Assembly: GCA_049514555.1 (NCBI GenBank) | Contig: JBEKUY010000001.1 | Location: 655,033-719,032, forward strand | Direction: 5' to 3' | Source: JBEKUY01 sp049514555 | GTDB taxonomy: Bacteria > Acidobacteriota > Terriglobia > Acidiferrales > UBA7541 | Length of the DNA: 64,000 bases | In this document: piece after piece, positions 8,577 to 16,825 of the stretch | Numbering within the stretch: position 1 is the stretch's first letter | Layout of the letters: each line of letters starts with the position of its first letter | Notes under the pieces: model-generated | Told to the model about the DNA's origin: nothing | Databases searched by the model: none | The model's input: the letters and a program-made list of their open reading frames with translations, nothing else | Position numbers and translations under genes: made by a program

Positions 8577-9197
8577 TCAGGCTTTGCGGATGACCAGGCA
8601 GCTCGCGATCATGTCGTGGAGGGCCTGCTTCTTCTCAGTGAAGCCGGCCATGATGTATCCGATCGCAAAGGGGATGAGTCCAGAGATGATCTTAGCGAAG
8701 TGACGTCCGGAAGCGCGCCCGAAAGAGACTCGATGACCCGCCAGATCGGTGACTTGCAGGTTGAGCGCCTTCTTTCCAAGGGTGGCTTGCCAGGAGGAAC
8801 TCTCCATTAAGGCGTAGTAGAGCCATCCGCCAACAAGAGAAATGGCCACGAGGGGAAGGATGACACCGACGAACAGGGGAACAAGAGTGGCCGCAACATC
8901 CGCTCCTTCGTGCAGGTGGCCGAGAGCCACGCCGAGTCCTGCAGACGCGAACAGAATGCCGAAGATGATGAAGAAGGGGACGCCAATAATCAGCGAGTCG
9001 ATCAGATGGGCAACGAACCGCAGCCAGAAACCAGCATACGGTGAGGGATAGGCGACTCCCATCGGGGGCCGCGCTGCTGGACCGGCACTCCCTGGCGAAG
9101 CAGCACTCACCGCAGCGGCGGCGTGAGTCGGCTGACCACAGGCCGTACAAAACGCGGCACCCTCAGCAATCGTGGCTCCGCACCTGGAACAATACAT
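8577..9197 (-). CDS. Zinc-ribbon RDD-family membrane protein
   Basis: 206 residues. The N-terminus is a double-CxxC zinc ribbon (MYCSRCGATIAEGAAFCTAC) followed by an Ala/Pro linker to about residue 50. An RDD domain follows, with the arginine-bearing first helix (YAGFWLRFVAHLIDSLII), two further helices, and a conserved Q-A-T-L-G-K-K-A-L-N-L loop before the last helix. RDD proteins are small membrane proteins sometimes implicated in Na+/H+ exchange or as accessory factors; the exact role here is unknown. AAGGAGGCGTC directly precedes the ATG. It is divergent from the PHP-domain gene. The 235 bases downstream to 8341 contain no recognisable feature. Confidence 0.88.
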   Translation of the reverse strand: MYCSRCGATIAEGAAFCTACGQPTHAAAAVSAASPGSAGPAARPPMGVAYPSPYAGFWLRFVAHLIDSLIIGVPFFIIFGILFASAGLGVALGHLHEGADVAATLVPLFVGVILPLVAISLVGGWLYYALMESSSWQATLGKKALNLQVTDLAGHRVSFGRASGRHFAKIISGLIPFAIGYIMAGFTEKKQALHDMIASCLVIRKA

Positions 9198-9392
9198 GAC
9201 GCCTCCTTGCCCATCACGCGAACCACAGGGCCGAACGCTGCGGCATCCTACTGCCAGCAGAGCAAACGGTCAACAGGCGCTGACCACTCTCGCTGGGCCG
9301 GAAAAGCGCTCCATCACCGCACCAATGCCGAGCCGCAAACGGGAATCTCCTTGACACACCTTCTAGGCCCATTCAAACTTGATTCCTATCTC

Positions 9393-10775
9393 TTGACGAC
9401 CATTTCTCAATCTCCAGCCCCGCAGGTTCCCTCTCCCGCCAACCCCCCTGCCGCCCGTGGCAAGCACGCTTCGCGCAAGGCTCGGCGTAGCGCCCTGCGC
9501 CGGGCATTCTTCCTCTTGTTCGCCGTGTTTCTGGTCTTCGTAGTCGTCATTCTACTCGACGGGTACTTTGTGCGCTTGCCCGACGGCGCGGGCGTATCGG
9601 TGCCTCCGGCCGAGCGCATTGGCATCGTGCATGTGCACACGACGGCCGCTCACAGCTCCGTGGCGATTCGGCGAGAGCTGCATCGCAGCGCGAACTTGCA
9701 GAGGGTGCTGGATGCGGCGGGTGCCGCGAAACTCTCCTACATCACGATTACGGATCACAACTACGTCTCGCATCTGTGGCCCGAGACTCGAGTGCCGGCG
9801 GGGCTCACCCCGATCTTCGGAGAGGAAGTGTCCACGACCGGCGGGCACTTTCTGGCGTTTGGGCTGCCGGAAGGATGGAAGCCGCCTTCTCCGCCCAAGC
9901 CAGCAGAGTCGCTGGCCTCCGCTCGCGCGGCCGGAGCGACGACGTTTCTCGCGCATCCCATCCAACACCACATTCCGTGGCGCGACTGGAAGACGAACGA
10001 CTTCGACGGCATAGAAATCTGGAACGAAGACGCAGCCCTGCACAACAACAATGTGTTCGACTTCCTCGTTTCCCTGGTGATGTATGGGGTCAATCCGGAT
10101 CTGGCGATGGTTCGGCTGGCGCGCACGCCGGATAAGAACTTCGCCAAGTGGGACGAACTGCTGCGGGATCGTCCCGTCGCGGGGATTTGCGCTTCCGATG
10201 CGCACGGAGGTATCTGGCTGGGAGATGGGAATGGCGTGACCTTGCGCTTTCCGGCGTACGCGCCGGCGTTTCGCATTGCGCGACAGCACCTTCTGCTTCC
10301 CCCGGAGTACGCCGCCAACCCCGAGCGCGCCGACGCCGGCGTCCTCCTTGAGGCACTCAAGAGCGGCCACTCGTACTGCGCGCTCGATGCACTGTCGCCC
10401 GCCGCCGGTTTCGTTCAGTCCATTTCGAGCGGAGGCGCCGCGAGCGGTCCCGGCGATTCCGTCACGTGGATCCCTGGCAGCAGGCTGCATGTCTCCCTTC
10501 CGCACACCTCGGGCATCCCCCGGATTGAAGTATTCCGCGACGGCCGGAAGTTTGCCGAGGCGGAAGACTGGTCGCTGGACGCTCCCCTGGACGGTCCTGG
10601 TCGCTATCGCACCGAGGTATTTCTCCGCCCGCCCGGTCTGACCTCGTGGCGGCGCTGGACAATGTGGATTTTCTCGAATCCCACCTACGTTCTCCCCGCA
10701 GCCACAACGGCTGCGAAAGAGTCGTCGCGACACGCGCCGTCCTCTTCCCCTGAATCGAACAGAGTCCGCCCTTAG
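9393..10775 (+). CDS. Membrane-anchored PHP-domain (CehA/McbA-like) phosphoesterase
   Basis: An N-terminal transmembrane helix (FFLLFAVFLVFVVVILL, about residues 35-52) is followed by a PHP-type metal-dependent phosphoesterase fold. Visible ligand motifs are VHVHTTAAHSS, ITDHNYVS, a GEEVSTTGGHFLAFG loop, FLAHP, IEIWNE and a late CASDAHGG. These match CehA/PHP proteins, which hydrolyse phosphoesters or carbamates using bound metals. A beta-sandwich-like C-terminal region (about residues 345-450) ends the protein. The active domain should face the periplasm. The start is uncertain: the frame is open back to 9123, but that region overlaps the divergent RDD gene, so I chose the TTG at 9393. No clear ribosome-binding site is seen there. 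Confidence 0.75.
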   Translation: MTTISQSPAPQVPSPANPPAARGKHASRKARRSALRRAFFLLFAVFLVFVVVILLDGYFVRLPDGAGVSVPPAERIGIVHVHTTAAHSSVAIRRELHRSANLQRVLDAAGAAKLSYITITDHNYVSHLWPETRVPAGLTPIFGEEVSTTGGHFLAFGLPEGWKPPSPPKPAESLASARAAGATTFLAHPIQHHIPWRDWKTNDFDGIEIWNEDAALHNNNVFDFLVSLVMYGVNPDLAMVRLARTPDKNFAKWDELLRDRPVAGICASDAHGGIWLGDGNGVTLRFPAYAPAFRIARQHLLLPPEYAANPERADAGVLLEALKSGHSYCALDALSPAAGFVQSISSGGAASGPGDSVTWIPGSRLHVSLPHTSGIPRIEVFRDGRKFAEAEDWSLDAPLDGPGRYRTEVFLRPPGLTSWRRWTMWIFSNPTYVLPAATTAAKESSRHAPSSSPESNRVRP

Positions 10776-10830
10776 CAGGGCTTGAGCGGCGGAGAAAACA
10801 CTTCCTGCTGTAAACTGCTGACGGAGGATT

Positions 10831-10875
10831 ATGCCCGCTGGATGCTCACGGGGTCCCGCTCCGCTCCATGACTGA
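10831..10875 (+). CDS. Possible 14-residue leader peptide overlapping the MFS gene start
   Basis: ATG at 10831 follows the best Shine-Dalgarno in this region (ACGGAGGATT) and opens a short frame reading MPAGCSRGPAPLHD. Its TGA at 10873-10875 overlaps the MFS start at 10868. The MFS ATG itself has no clear ribosome-binding site. This arrangement suggests translational coupling. A base-count error that hides an N-terminal extension is the main alternative. Confidence 0.35.
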   Translation: MPAGCSRGPAPLHD

Positions 10876-12058
10876 GAACAAGTCTCCGTGGCTGAACCGC
10901 ACGGTCCTCGGCGTCGGCCTTACCAGCCTGCTGAGCGACTGGAGCCACGAGACCGCCACCGCCGTCCTCCCGGCGTTTCTGGCCGCCATCGGCGCCGGGC
11001 CGGCCTGGCTCGGCGTGATCGAAGGCACCGCCGACGGCTTCTCGAGCGTGGCCAAGCTCATTGCCGGCCATTACACCGACCGTCTGCGCCACCGCAAGCC
11101 GTTGGCCATCGCGGGCTACGCCGTCACGGCGTTCGCGACCGCCTCTTTCGCCCTGGCCACGCATGCCATGCACATTCTCACCGGCCGCGCCGTCGCCTGG
11201 CTCGGCCGCGGCGTGCGCACGCCCGCCCGCAAGGCCCTGCTCGCCGCCAGCGTGCCACCCGGGGCCTATGGCCGCGCCTTCGGCCTCGAGCGGCTCATGG
11301 ACACGCTCGGCGCCGTTCTTGGCCCGCTCACGGCTCTCTGGCTGCTCGAGCACACCGCCCACAATTATCGCCGGGTCTTCTGGTGGACGCTGCTGCCGGG
11401 ACTGGCGGCGGTTCTATGCTTTTGGTTATTCGTGCGAGAGCGAAGGACCACGGCTGCTGTTCCACGAACATTCTGGAGAAACCTGAGCACGCTGCCAGGG
11501 CCATTCCGACGATTTCTAGTGGGCGTCGGCGTCTTCGGCGCTGGAGACTTTTCCCATACGCTGCTGATCATGTACGCGACGCGCCAGCTTGCACCGCAGA
11601 TCGGCTACGCGGGCGCCGCTTCGATCGCCATCGGCCTATATACGCTCCACAATGTGTTCTACGCCGGCTCGGCTTACGCCAGCGGGTGGATGGGTGACCG
11701 CGTCCGCAGGCGCAATCTGGTGCTCGCCGCGGGCTACGGGCTCGCCGGGTTCACCGCGGTTCTTCTCACGCTCGGCTCACATCGCCTCTGGTTGCTCGTC
11801 GTCATTTTCGTGCTAGCGGGAGTATTCGTCGGCACTGAGGAGGCCCTCGAAGATTCCCTCGCCGCGGAACTCGTTCCCCGCGAACAACATGGCATGGCCT
11901 TTGGCACCCTCGCTGCCGTGAACGCCGTGGGGGACTTCGTCTCCAGCATTCTCGTCGGAGTCCTGTGGCGCGTCTTCTCCGTGCAGGTTGCTTTCACCGC
12001 TTCTGCCCTGCTGTTCTTCGCGGGGGCGGGTCTTATCCTCCGTTTGCGGGCAAGGTAG
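10868..12058 (+). CDS. MFS transporter
   Basis: 396 residues with about 11-12 hydrophobic helices. The first cytoplasmic loop has a degenerate MFS signature (HYTDRLRHRKPLAIAG, about residues 66-81). A second RxGRG-like loop (WLGRGVRTPARKALLA) lies near 117-132, the GERLMD-type motif appears as GLERLMDTLG, and the second half repeats the pattern as GWMGDRVRRRNLVLA. The opening sequence (LGVGLTSLLSDWSHETAT) is typical of a widespread family of uncharacterised drug- or metabolite-efflux MFS proteins. The substrate is unknown. The start overlaps the stop of a 14-codon ORF. The gene precedes the hydrogenase operon by 292 bp and need not be co-transcribed with it. Confidence 0.88.
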   Translation: MTENKSPWLNRTVLGVGLTSLLSDWSHETATAVLPAFLAAIGAGPAWLGVIEGTADGFSSVAKLIAGHYTDRLRHRKPLAIAGYAVTAFATASFALATHAMHILTGRAVAWLGRGVRTPARKALLAASVPPGAYGRAFGLERLMDTLGAVLGPLTALWLLEHTAHNYRRVFWWTLLPGLAAVLCFWLFVRERRTTAAVPRTFWRNLSTLPGPFRRFLVGVGVFGAGDFSHTLLIMYATRQLAPQIGYAGAASIAIGLYTLHNVFYAGSAYASGWMGDRVRRRNLVLAAGYGLAGFTAVLLTLGSHRLWLLVVIFVLAGVFVGTEEALEDSLAAELVPREQHGMAFGTLAAVNAVGDFVSSILVGVLWRVFSVQVAFTASALLFFAGAGLILRLRAR

Positions 12059-12143
12059 CTCACCCCTTCGCGGAACCTCCCCCTGGAATCCAATTCGTGC
12101 ATCCGAACCTGTCACAACGGGCAGTATTCGGCATCCCAAGGCC

Positions 12144-12181
12144 TGTGACCGGCGACACAAATTGGTGTGACGCGCATCACG
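12144..12181. promoter_or_regulatory. Two CRP/FNR-like palindromes upstream of the hydrogenase operon
   Basis: TGTGACGCGCATCACG (12166-12181) matches the CRP-type consensus TGTGA-N6-TCACA at nine of ten half-site bases. A second, weaker TGTGACCGGCGACACA (12144-12159) starts exactly 22 bp upstream. They lie 170-207 bp before the first hydrogenase gene, in the 292-bp gap after the MFS gene. A CRP/FNR-family regulator (redox, cAMP or CO responsive) is inferred. I saw no sigma-54 (-24/-12) promoter. Confidence 0.5.
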
Positions 12182-12350
12182 GCCCCGCGCCTCGACTTCC
12201 GCAATGATGCCATCGTAGGGGGTGGGTCATCACGGCCATGGGCTCCCACAAACTGATTCGGCTCCGGAACCCCCTCTCCGCCCCCGTCTTGTTTGCCGCA
12301 CTTTTCATCCTGCCTGCGAAACCGCGTCACGGAACGCAGAAGAGGGTCGC

Positions 12351-14375
12351 ATGGCCCATCAGCTAACCGCCTGCACTTTCTGCGGAGTGGGCTGCGGCCT
12401 GTACCTCGAGACATCGGGCAACCAGATCGTGGGCGTCTATTCCAGCCGGTCGCACCCGACGAACGTGGGGAGACTCTGCGTGCGAGGCTGGCACGTCCAC
12501 GAAGTGGCCAGTTCGCCGGATCGCCTGAAAACCCCGCTGCTACGGAAGAACGGCCGGTTCCAAGAAGCGACCTGGGATGAGGCTCTCGGCTTCGTCGCCA
12601 CGCGCCTGAAGGAAATCCGCAAACAGCACGGGCCGGATTCGCTGGCGTTTCTGAATTCGCCGCGCTGCTCGAACGAAGAAGCCTACCTGCTGCAGAAGCT
12701 GGCGCGCGCCGTCATCGGCACGAACAACGTGGACCATGGCACCGGCGTGTACTGCAACAATTCGATCGATGTGCTGCTGGAGATGATCGGGGTGCCGGCG
12801 ACGACCAACTCGGTTGAAGAACTGACGCAGAGCGAAGTGATCGTCGTGGACAGCGTGGACCTGGCCCGCCAACTGCCCACCATCGGCGGCGTGGTGATCC
12901 GCGCCAAGCTCAAGGGCGCGAAGCTCGTGGTGATCGACACGCGAAGGCATCGCGTGGCCGAGAGCGCCGACATCTTCCTGCAGATCAAACCGGGCACCAA
13001 GACCCTGCTCTACGGAGCGATGGCCAAGGTGATCGAGGACCGCGGACTGATGAATCTTCCGTTCATCAAGGCGCGTTGCCGCGGTTATGAAGCCTTCCTC
13101 GAACAGGTGCGGGAATACGATCTGCTGCAAGTCGCGGAAACCTGCGGTGTCTCGGCGGACTTGATCGAAGCCGCGGCCCTGGCTTACGCCCGCGCCGGTT
13201 CAGCGGCTTTGCTCTATTCCGCCAGCACGGAATCACGTCCGGAGTACAGCATCCGGGCAATCGTGAACCTCGCCTTGCTCACCGGCAATCTCGGCAAGCC
13301 AGGAGCCGGCATCTACGCGCTGAGCGAGCAGAATAATCTCCTGGGCGTATGCGACATGGGAATGCTGCCAGACCGTCTGCCGGCCTATCAGCCGGTGACG
13401 GATGCCGCGGCCCGCGCTTCCCTCGAAACAGTTTGGAAGGCCAAACTCCCCGCCACGCCAGGCTCGGACGCCCGCTCCATTCTGGCCGACCGCGGGCAGG
13501 GCAAAGTGAAAGCCTTGTGGCTTTGCCGCTACGACGCCGTGGGCACGGCGTCGTTCGGCGATGCCGCCAATTCCCTGCCCCAGTTCGACTTGGTGGTCGT
13601 ACAGCACCTGTTCATGAACGAGACCGCCCAATACGCTCACGTGGTGCTGCCGACGGTCGCCTTTGGGGAGGAACGGGTTTCCTTCACCAGCTCGGAGAGG
13701 CGCATCCAGTTGGCTGAAAAAGCTATTGAACCGCCCCCCGGACCAAAGCCCGCGTGGGAGCAGCTCACCGAGGTCGCGCAACTCCTGGGCGCCAATTGGC
13801 GCTATCAATCCGCTGCCGAGGTCATGGAAGAGATCGGCGCGGTGGTTCCCTTCTATGCTGGGGCGAGTCACGACAACCTGGCGCGGGAGTATGGCCGCCA
13901 GTGGCCGTGCACCAAGGACCGCCCGCTGGGCACACGGTACCTCTTCGCTGAGAACCACACAGGCACACCCTTCACATTCGTGCCGGTGGCCAAGCCGCAA
14001 CTGACTCCGGCTCCCAAGGACTTCCCGCTCACGCTGGTTTTCGGGAACTCGCTTTACTACTGGGACCACAACGTGGTCATCCGGCACAGCGAAACCCTGA
14101 AGCGCGAATACCGAATCCTGTTGCTGGACTACCCGGAGGGCTTCGTTGAGGTCAATACCGACGACGCCAAACAGCTCGGCATCCGCGACGGGCAGCGGAT
14201 ACGGCTCTGCGCGGCGAACGCCTCCGCCGTGTCCACCGCGCGGGTCACGCCGGAAGTCAGGAGCGGCACCATTTTCGTGCCCTATTTCCTGCACGACCTG
14301 GAGAAGCAGATTCTCGGGGCGATTGGCGACGGCAGCAGCCTCGTTCCGGTCCGCGTGGAAAAGGAGGCGGCGTGA
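12351..14375 (+). CDS. FdhF-like molybdopterin oxidoreductase subunit of the hydrogenase complex (active site altered)
   Basis: 674 residues from the ATG at 12351; the frame is open further upstream but lacks homology there. An N-terminal [4Fe-4S] site (CTFCGVGCGLYLE, then GRLCVRGW) leads into a bis-MGD oxidoreductase fold closest to formate dehydrogenase H. Shared landmarks are ARAVIGTNNVDH, NLALLTGNLGKPGAG, QNNLLGVCDMG and a C-terminal dinucleotide-binding domain (EVNTDDAKQLGI). Against E. coli FdhF, Lys44 aligns with Arg, Sec140-His141 with Tyr-Cys (GVYCNN), and Arg333 with Ser (LSEQNN). Formate oxidation is therefore doubtful. It is the first gene of a tightly overlapping hydrogenase operon, its stop overlapping the next start, so it probably docks onto that complex. 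Confidence 0.85.
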   Translation: MAHQLTACTFCGVGCGLYLETSGNQIVGVYSSRSHPTNVGRLCVRGWHVHEVASSPDRLKTPLLRKNGRFQEATWDEALGFVATRLKEIRKQHGPDSLAFLNSPRCSNEEAYLLQKLARAVIGTNNVDHGTGVYCNNSIDVLLEMIGVPATTNSVEELTQSEVIVVDSVDLARQLPTIGGVVIRAKLKGAKLVVIDTRRHRVAESADIFLQIKPGTKTLLYGAMAKVIEDRGLMNLPFIKARCRGYEAFLEQVREYDLLQVAETCGVSADLIEAAALAYARAGSAALLYSASTESRPEYSIRAIVNLALLTGNLGKPGAGIYALSEQNNLLGVCDMGMLPDRLPAYQPVTDAAARASLETVWKAKLPATPGSDARSILADRGQGKVKALWLCRYDAVGTASFGDAANSLPQFDLVVVQHLFMNETAQYAHVVLPTVAFGEERVSFTSSERRIQLAEKAIEPPPGPKPAWEQLTEVAQLLGANWRYQSAAEVMEEIGAVVPFYAGASHDNLAREYGRQWPCTKDRPLGTRYLFAENHTGTPFTFVPVAKPQLTPAPKDFPLTLVFGNSLYYWDHNVVIRHSETLKREYRILLLDYPEGFVEVNTDDAKQLGIRDGQRIRLCAANASAVSTARVTPEVRSGTIFVPYFLHDLEKQILGAIGDGSSLVPVRVEKEAA

Positions 14376-15460
14376 AGGCCCGCATCCTCGATCGCGCCGA
14401 CGTGCTGAAGATCGTGGACCTGCTTCGCCAGCAGGGCTACGAGGTCGTGGCGCCGTTCTGCGGCCGGGGCAGCGACACCTTCTTCGACACCGTCACCGAC
14501 AAGAACCGCGATCAGGTCCAGATTCACCTGCCCAACCCCTACTATCCGCCCAAGCGATTCGTGTTCCCGCACATCGAGCGGCTGCTGAAGGTCCACAAGA
14601 AGAACGGTGAGGTTCGGATCGAGCCGACCTACGAAGAGCCCAAGCGCGCCATCTTCGGCATCCGTTCCTGCGACCTCGCGGGCATCTATCATTTGGATCG
14701 TTTTTATCTGGGCCGCGACTTCTGCGATGCCTACTACGAGAAGCGCCGCAAGAACCTGTTTCTCGTGAACGTCGTTTGCACCGACATTGAGCGCGATATC
14801 GCCGAGGAATGCTTCTGCGTGTGCGCCGACACCGGGCCGGCCGCGCGCGACCACTTCGATCTGCAACTGATGGATCTCGGCGAGGAATTCATGGCCGTGG
14901 CCGGCACACCCGCCGGAGAAGCCCTGTTTGCAAATCCCATCTTCAAAAAAGGCAGCGAAGCGCACGTCCAGAAGCGCCACAGCATCCTCGACCAGGTCCG
15001 CAGGCGCTTCAAGCACACGACGAGCTGGTTCTCGGCCACGGTGCGTTACATAACGCAGGGCAAGATCCTTGAAAAGACGTGGGAAGAGATCGGCAATCGC
15101 TGCCTCGAATGCGGCGGCTGCACGTACGTTTGTCCGGCCTGCACGTGCTTTACGGTCAGCGACCGCCAAGTGAGCCCGAACGAGATCGAGCGCGTGCGCA
15201 TCTGGGATTCTTGCGCACTCAGCGGCTTCACGCGGATGGCCGGCGGCTTCAACCCGCGCCGGGCCGTGCACGACCGGCGCAATCGCCGCTTCTTCCGCAA
15301 GCTGGCGCACTACTTCATCCAGCGCGAGCTTTCGATGGCTTGCGTGGGCTGCGGCCGGTGCGCCGCCGTCTGCCACGGCGACGTCGGGATGCCGAGCGTG
15401 GTGGAGATGATCCGCCGCGCGACATCGGAGTTGGAAAAGAATGAACCCGTCAGCCACTGA
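14372..15460 (+). CDS. Sulfhydrogenase beta-subunit-like (HydB/AsrA-type) 4Fe-4S dicluster protein
   Basis: About 362 residues starting at a GTG that overlaps the previous stop. The N-terminal two thirds is the domain seen in the beta subunits of soluble NAD(P)-linked (sulf)hydrogenases and anaerobic sulfite reductase A. It includes the GIRSCDLAGI motif and a Cys pair (ECFCVC) near residue 150. The C-terminus holds two [4Fe-4S] sites: CLECGGCTYVCPAC (about residues 246-259) and CVGCGRCAAVCHGD (about 326-339). It should pass electrons between the flavoprotein encoded next and the Fe-S wires of the hydrogenase. It takes the place of HycB, the Fe-S partner of FdhF in E. coli. The pairing with a group 4 membrane hydrogenase is unusual. 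Confidence 0.87.
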   Translation: MKARILDRADVLKIVDLLRQQGYEVVAPFCGRGSDTFFDTVTDKNRDQVQIHLPNPYYPPKRFVFPHIERLLKVHKKNGEVRIEPTYEEPKRAIFGIRSCDLAGIYHLDRFYLGRDFCDAYYEKRRKNLFLVNVVCTDIERDIAEECFCVCADTGPAARDHFDLQLMDLGEEFMAVAGTPAGEALFANPIFKKGSEAHVQKRHSILDQVRRRFKHTTSWFSATVRYITQGKILEKTWEEIGNRCLECGGCTYVCPACTCFTVSDRQVSPNEIERVRIWDSCALSGFTRMAGGFNPRRAVHDRRNRRFFRKLAHYFIQRELSMACVGCGRCAAVCHGDVGMPSVVEMIRRATSELEKNEPVSH

Positions 15461-16289
15461 AAACGTCTATTTGCCGAAGGTCGCCGTCCTCGAGCGGGTG
15501 GTGTCTGAAATCCCCGAGGTCCAGACGTTTTACTGGCGCTTCGAAGATCCAGCGGAGCAGCGCGCCTTCCGGCGCTTCCGGCCCGGGCAGTTCGCGCAGG
15601 TGTCGCTGTTCGGCGTAGGGGAGTTTCCCGCCTCACTCCCCCCCAGCCCTACCGAAGACGAGACCTTCTTCACTATCCGCCAAGTGGGGAGTTGCACCGC
15701 GGCGTTGCACGAGCTCAAGGCCGGGGACAAGTTCGCCGTGCGCGGTCCGTACGGCAACGGCTTCCCGATGGAGGATTACTACGGAAAGAACTTGGTCTTC
15801 GTCGCCGGCGGCATCGGGCTGATTCCGCTGCGTTCGTGCATCGTCTATGCGCTCAATCATCGCGAGAAGTACCGGAGCATCCAGATTTTCTACGGATCGA
15901 AGACCCCGAAGGAACTGATGTATCTGCCCAATCTCCGCGAGTGGGAAAAGTCGGCGGGCGTCGAATGTCACCTCACGGTGGACCGCGGCGGCGACGGGTG
16001 GAGCGGCAACGTCGGCGTCGTCGGCAGCCTGTTCAAGCGGCCCGGCGTGCAGGTGCCCGTGGATAACACCATGGCCTTCGTGTGCGGTCCGCCGATCATG
16101 TTCCGGTTCGTCATCAAGGACCTGCTGGCGATGGGCTTTGACGAGCGCAACATCGTCTCGACACTCGAGCGCTACATGAAATGCGGCGTCGGCAAGTGCG
16201 GGCATTGCTGCATCGGCATGGCCTACGTCTGCGTGGACGGCCCGGTGTTCACCTATCAACAGATCAAGGCGCTGGGGGAGGACATCTGA
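15441..16289 (+). CDS. Sulfhydrogenase gamma-subunit-like (HydG/AsrB-type) FAD/NAD(P)-binding oxidoreductase
   Basis: About 282 residues, overlapping the previous gene by 20 bp. It has a ferredoxin-reductase-like fold: an FAD barrel (FRPGQFAQVSLFGVGE, GDKFAVRGPYGNGFP) and an NAD(P)-binding domain with FVAGGIGLIPL at about residues 116-126. The C-terminal [2Fe-2S] motif CGVGKCGHCCIGMAYVCVDG lies at about 249-268, as in dihydroorotate dehydrogenase electron-transfer subunits and AsrB/HydG. Together with the HydB-like protein it forms a diaphorase module linking NAD(P)H to Fe-S clusters. A proline-rich insert (ASLPPSPTEDE) lies near residue 60. This makes NAD(P)H (or its formation) the likely soluble redox partner of the complex. 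The stop shares a base with the next start (TGATG). Confidence 0.9.
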   Translation: MNPSATENVYLPKVAVLERVVSEIPEVQTFYWRFEDPAEQRAFRRFRPGQFAQVSLFGVGEFPASLPPSPTEDETFFTIRQVGSCTAALHELKAGDKFAVRGPYGNGFPMEDYYGKNLVFVAGGIGLIPLRSCIVYALNHREKYRSIQIFYGSKTPKELMYLPNLREWEKSAGVECHLTVDRGGDGWSGNVGVVGSLFKRPGVQVPVDNTMAFVCGPPIMFRFVIKDLLAMGFDERNIVSTLERYMKCGVGKCGHCCIGMAYVCVDGPVFTYQQIKALGEDI

Positions 16290-16825
16290 TGCCCGCCCTC
16301 CGTCAACAGCTCGAGCAGTGCCTCACCGGCTGCGTCTGCCTGATGGGGCTGGGCAACGTAGACTACGGCGACGATGGCTTTGGCGTGCGCCTGGCGGAGG
16401 AACTCCTGGCAGCCGGCTTGCCGGAAGGATGGCAAGCAGTCGTCGCGGGAACCACTCCCGAGCGCTGGATCGGCCGCGTGGCCGACGGCGGCTGCGAAAA
16501 CCTCGTTTTTCTAGACGCCGTGGAGTTCGGCGGCGCGCCCGGCTCGGCGGTCTTTCTGGACTCAGGCGAAATGGCCGCCCGGTTTCCGCAAATTTCCACG
16601 CATAAGATTTCGCTCGGCCTGCTGGCGAAATGGGCCGGAGCCAATGGAACTACCAGGGCCTGGCTGCTGGGCGTCCAGCCGGAATCGCTGGGCGCCGGGC
16701 AGCAGCTCACGCCCACAGCGCAGAAGACACTCGATGCACTGTGCGAATTGCTGCGCGGCCTTCACTCGCCGTCGCGGCTGGAAGAGCCTTCGGCCTTGAG
16801 GCCGATCGCCGAAGTGAACGTATGA
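16289..16825 (+). CDS. Hydrogenase maturation protease (HycI/HyaD family)
   Basis: 178 residues. The N-terminal GLGNVDYGDDGFGVRLAEEL motif supplies the first acidic nickel-sensing residue (Asp in YGDDGFG). The LDAVEFGG and STHKISL segments supply the second Asp and the conserved His. The protease removes the C-terminal tail of the nickel-loaded large subunit, which here is the protein encoded at 18752 with a tail of about 28 residues after its DPCFSC motif. The ATG at 16289 is translationally coupled to the previous stop. The C-terminal 20 residues after the domain look unstructured. Its presence inside the operon supports an active, nickel-containing hydrogenase. Confidence 0.9.
   Translation: MPALRQQLEQCLTGCVCLMGLGNVDYGDDGFGVRLAEELLAAGLPEGWQAVVAGTTPERWIGRVADGGCENLVFLDAVEFGGAPGSAVFLDSGEMAARFPQISTHKISLGLLAKWAGANGTTRAWLLGVQPESLGAGQQLTPTAQKTLDALCELLRGLHSPSRLEEPSALRPIAEVNV

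Noticed and set aside
9351..9379. TTGACA as a -35 box for the PHP-domain gene
   Set aside because: The hexamer is perfect, but no acceptable -10 lies 16-18 bp downstream (CAAACT). It also overlaps an in-frame TTG, so I left it unannotated.
9552..10733. 393-codon open frame on the reverse strand
   Set aside because: It is the antisense shadow of the PHP-domain gene. The PHP metal-binding motifs on the forward strand settle the coding strand.
12720..12775. Possible selenocysteine codon in the FdhF-like gene
   Set aside because: The relevant codons are TAC-TGC. No in-frame TGA occurs, so this subunit is not a selenoprotein.
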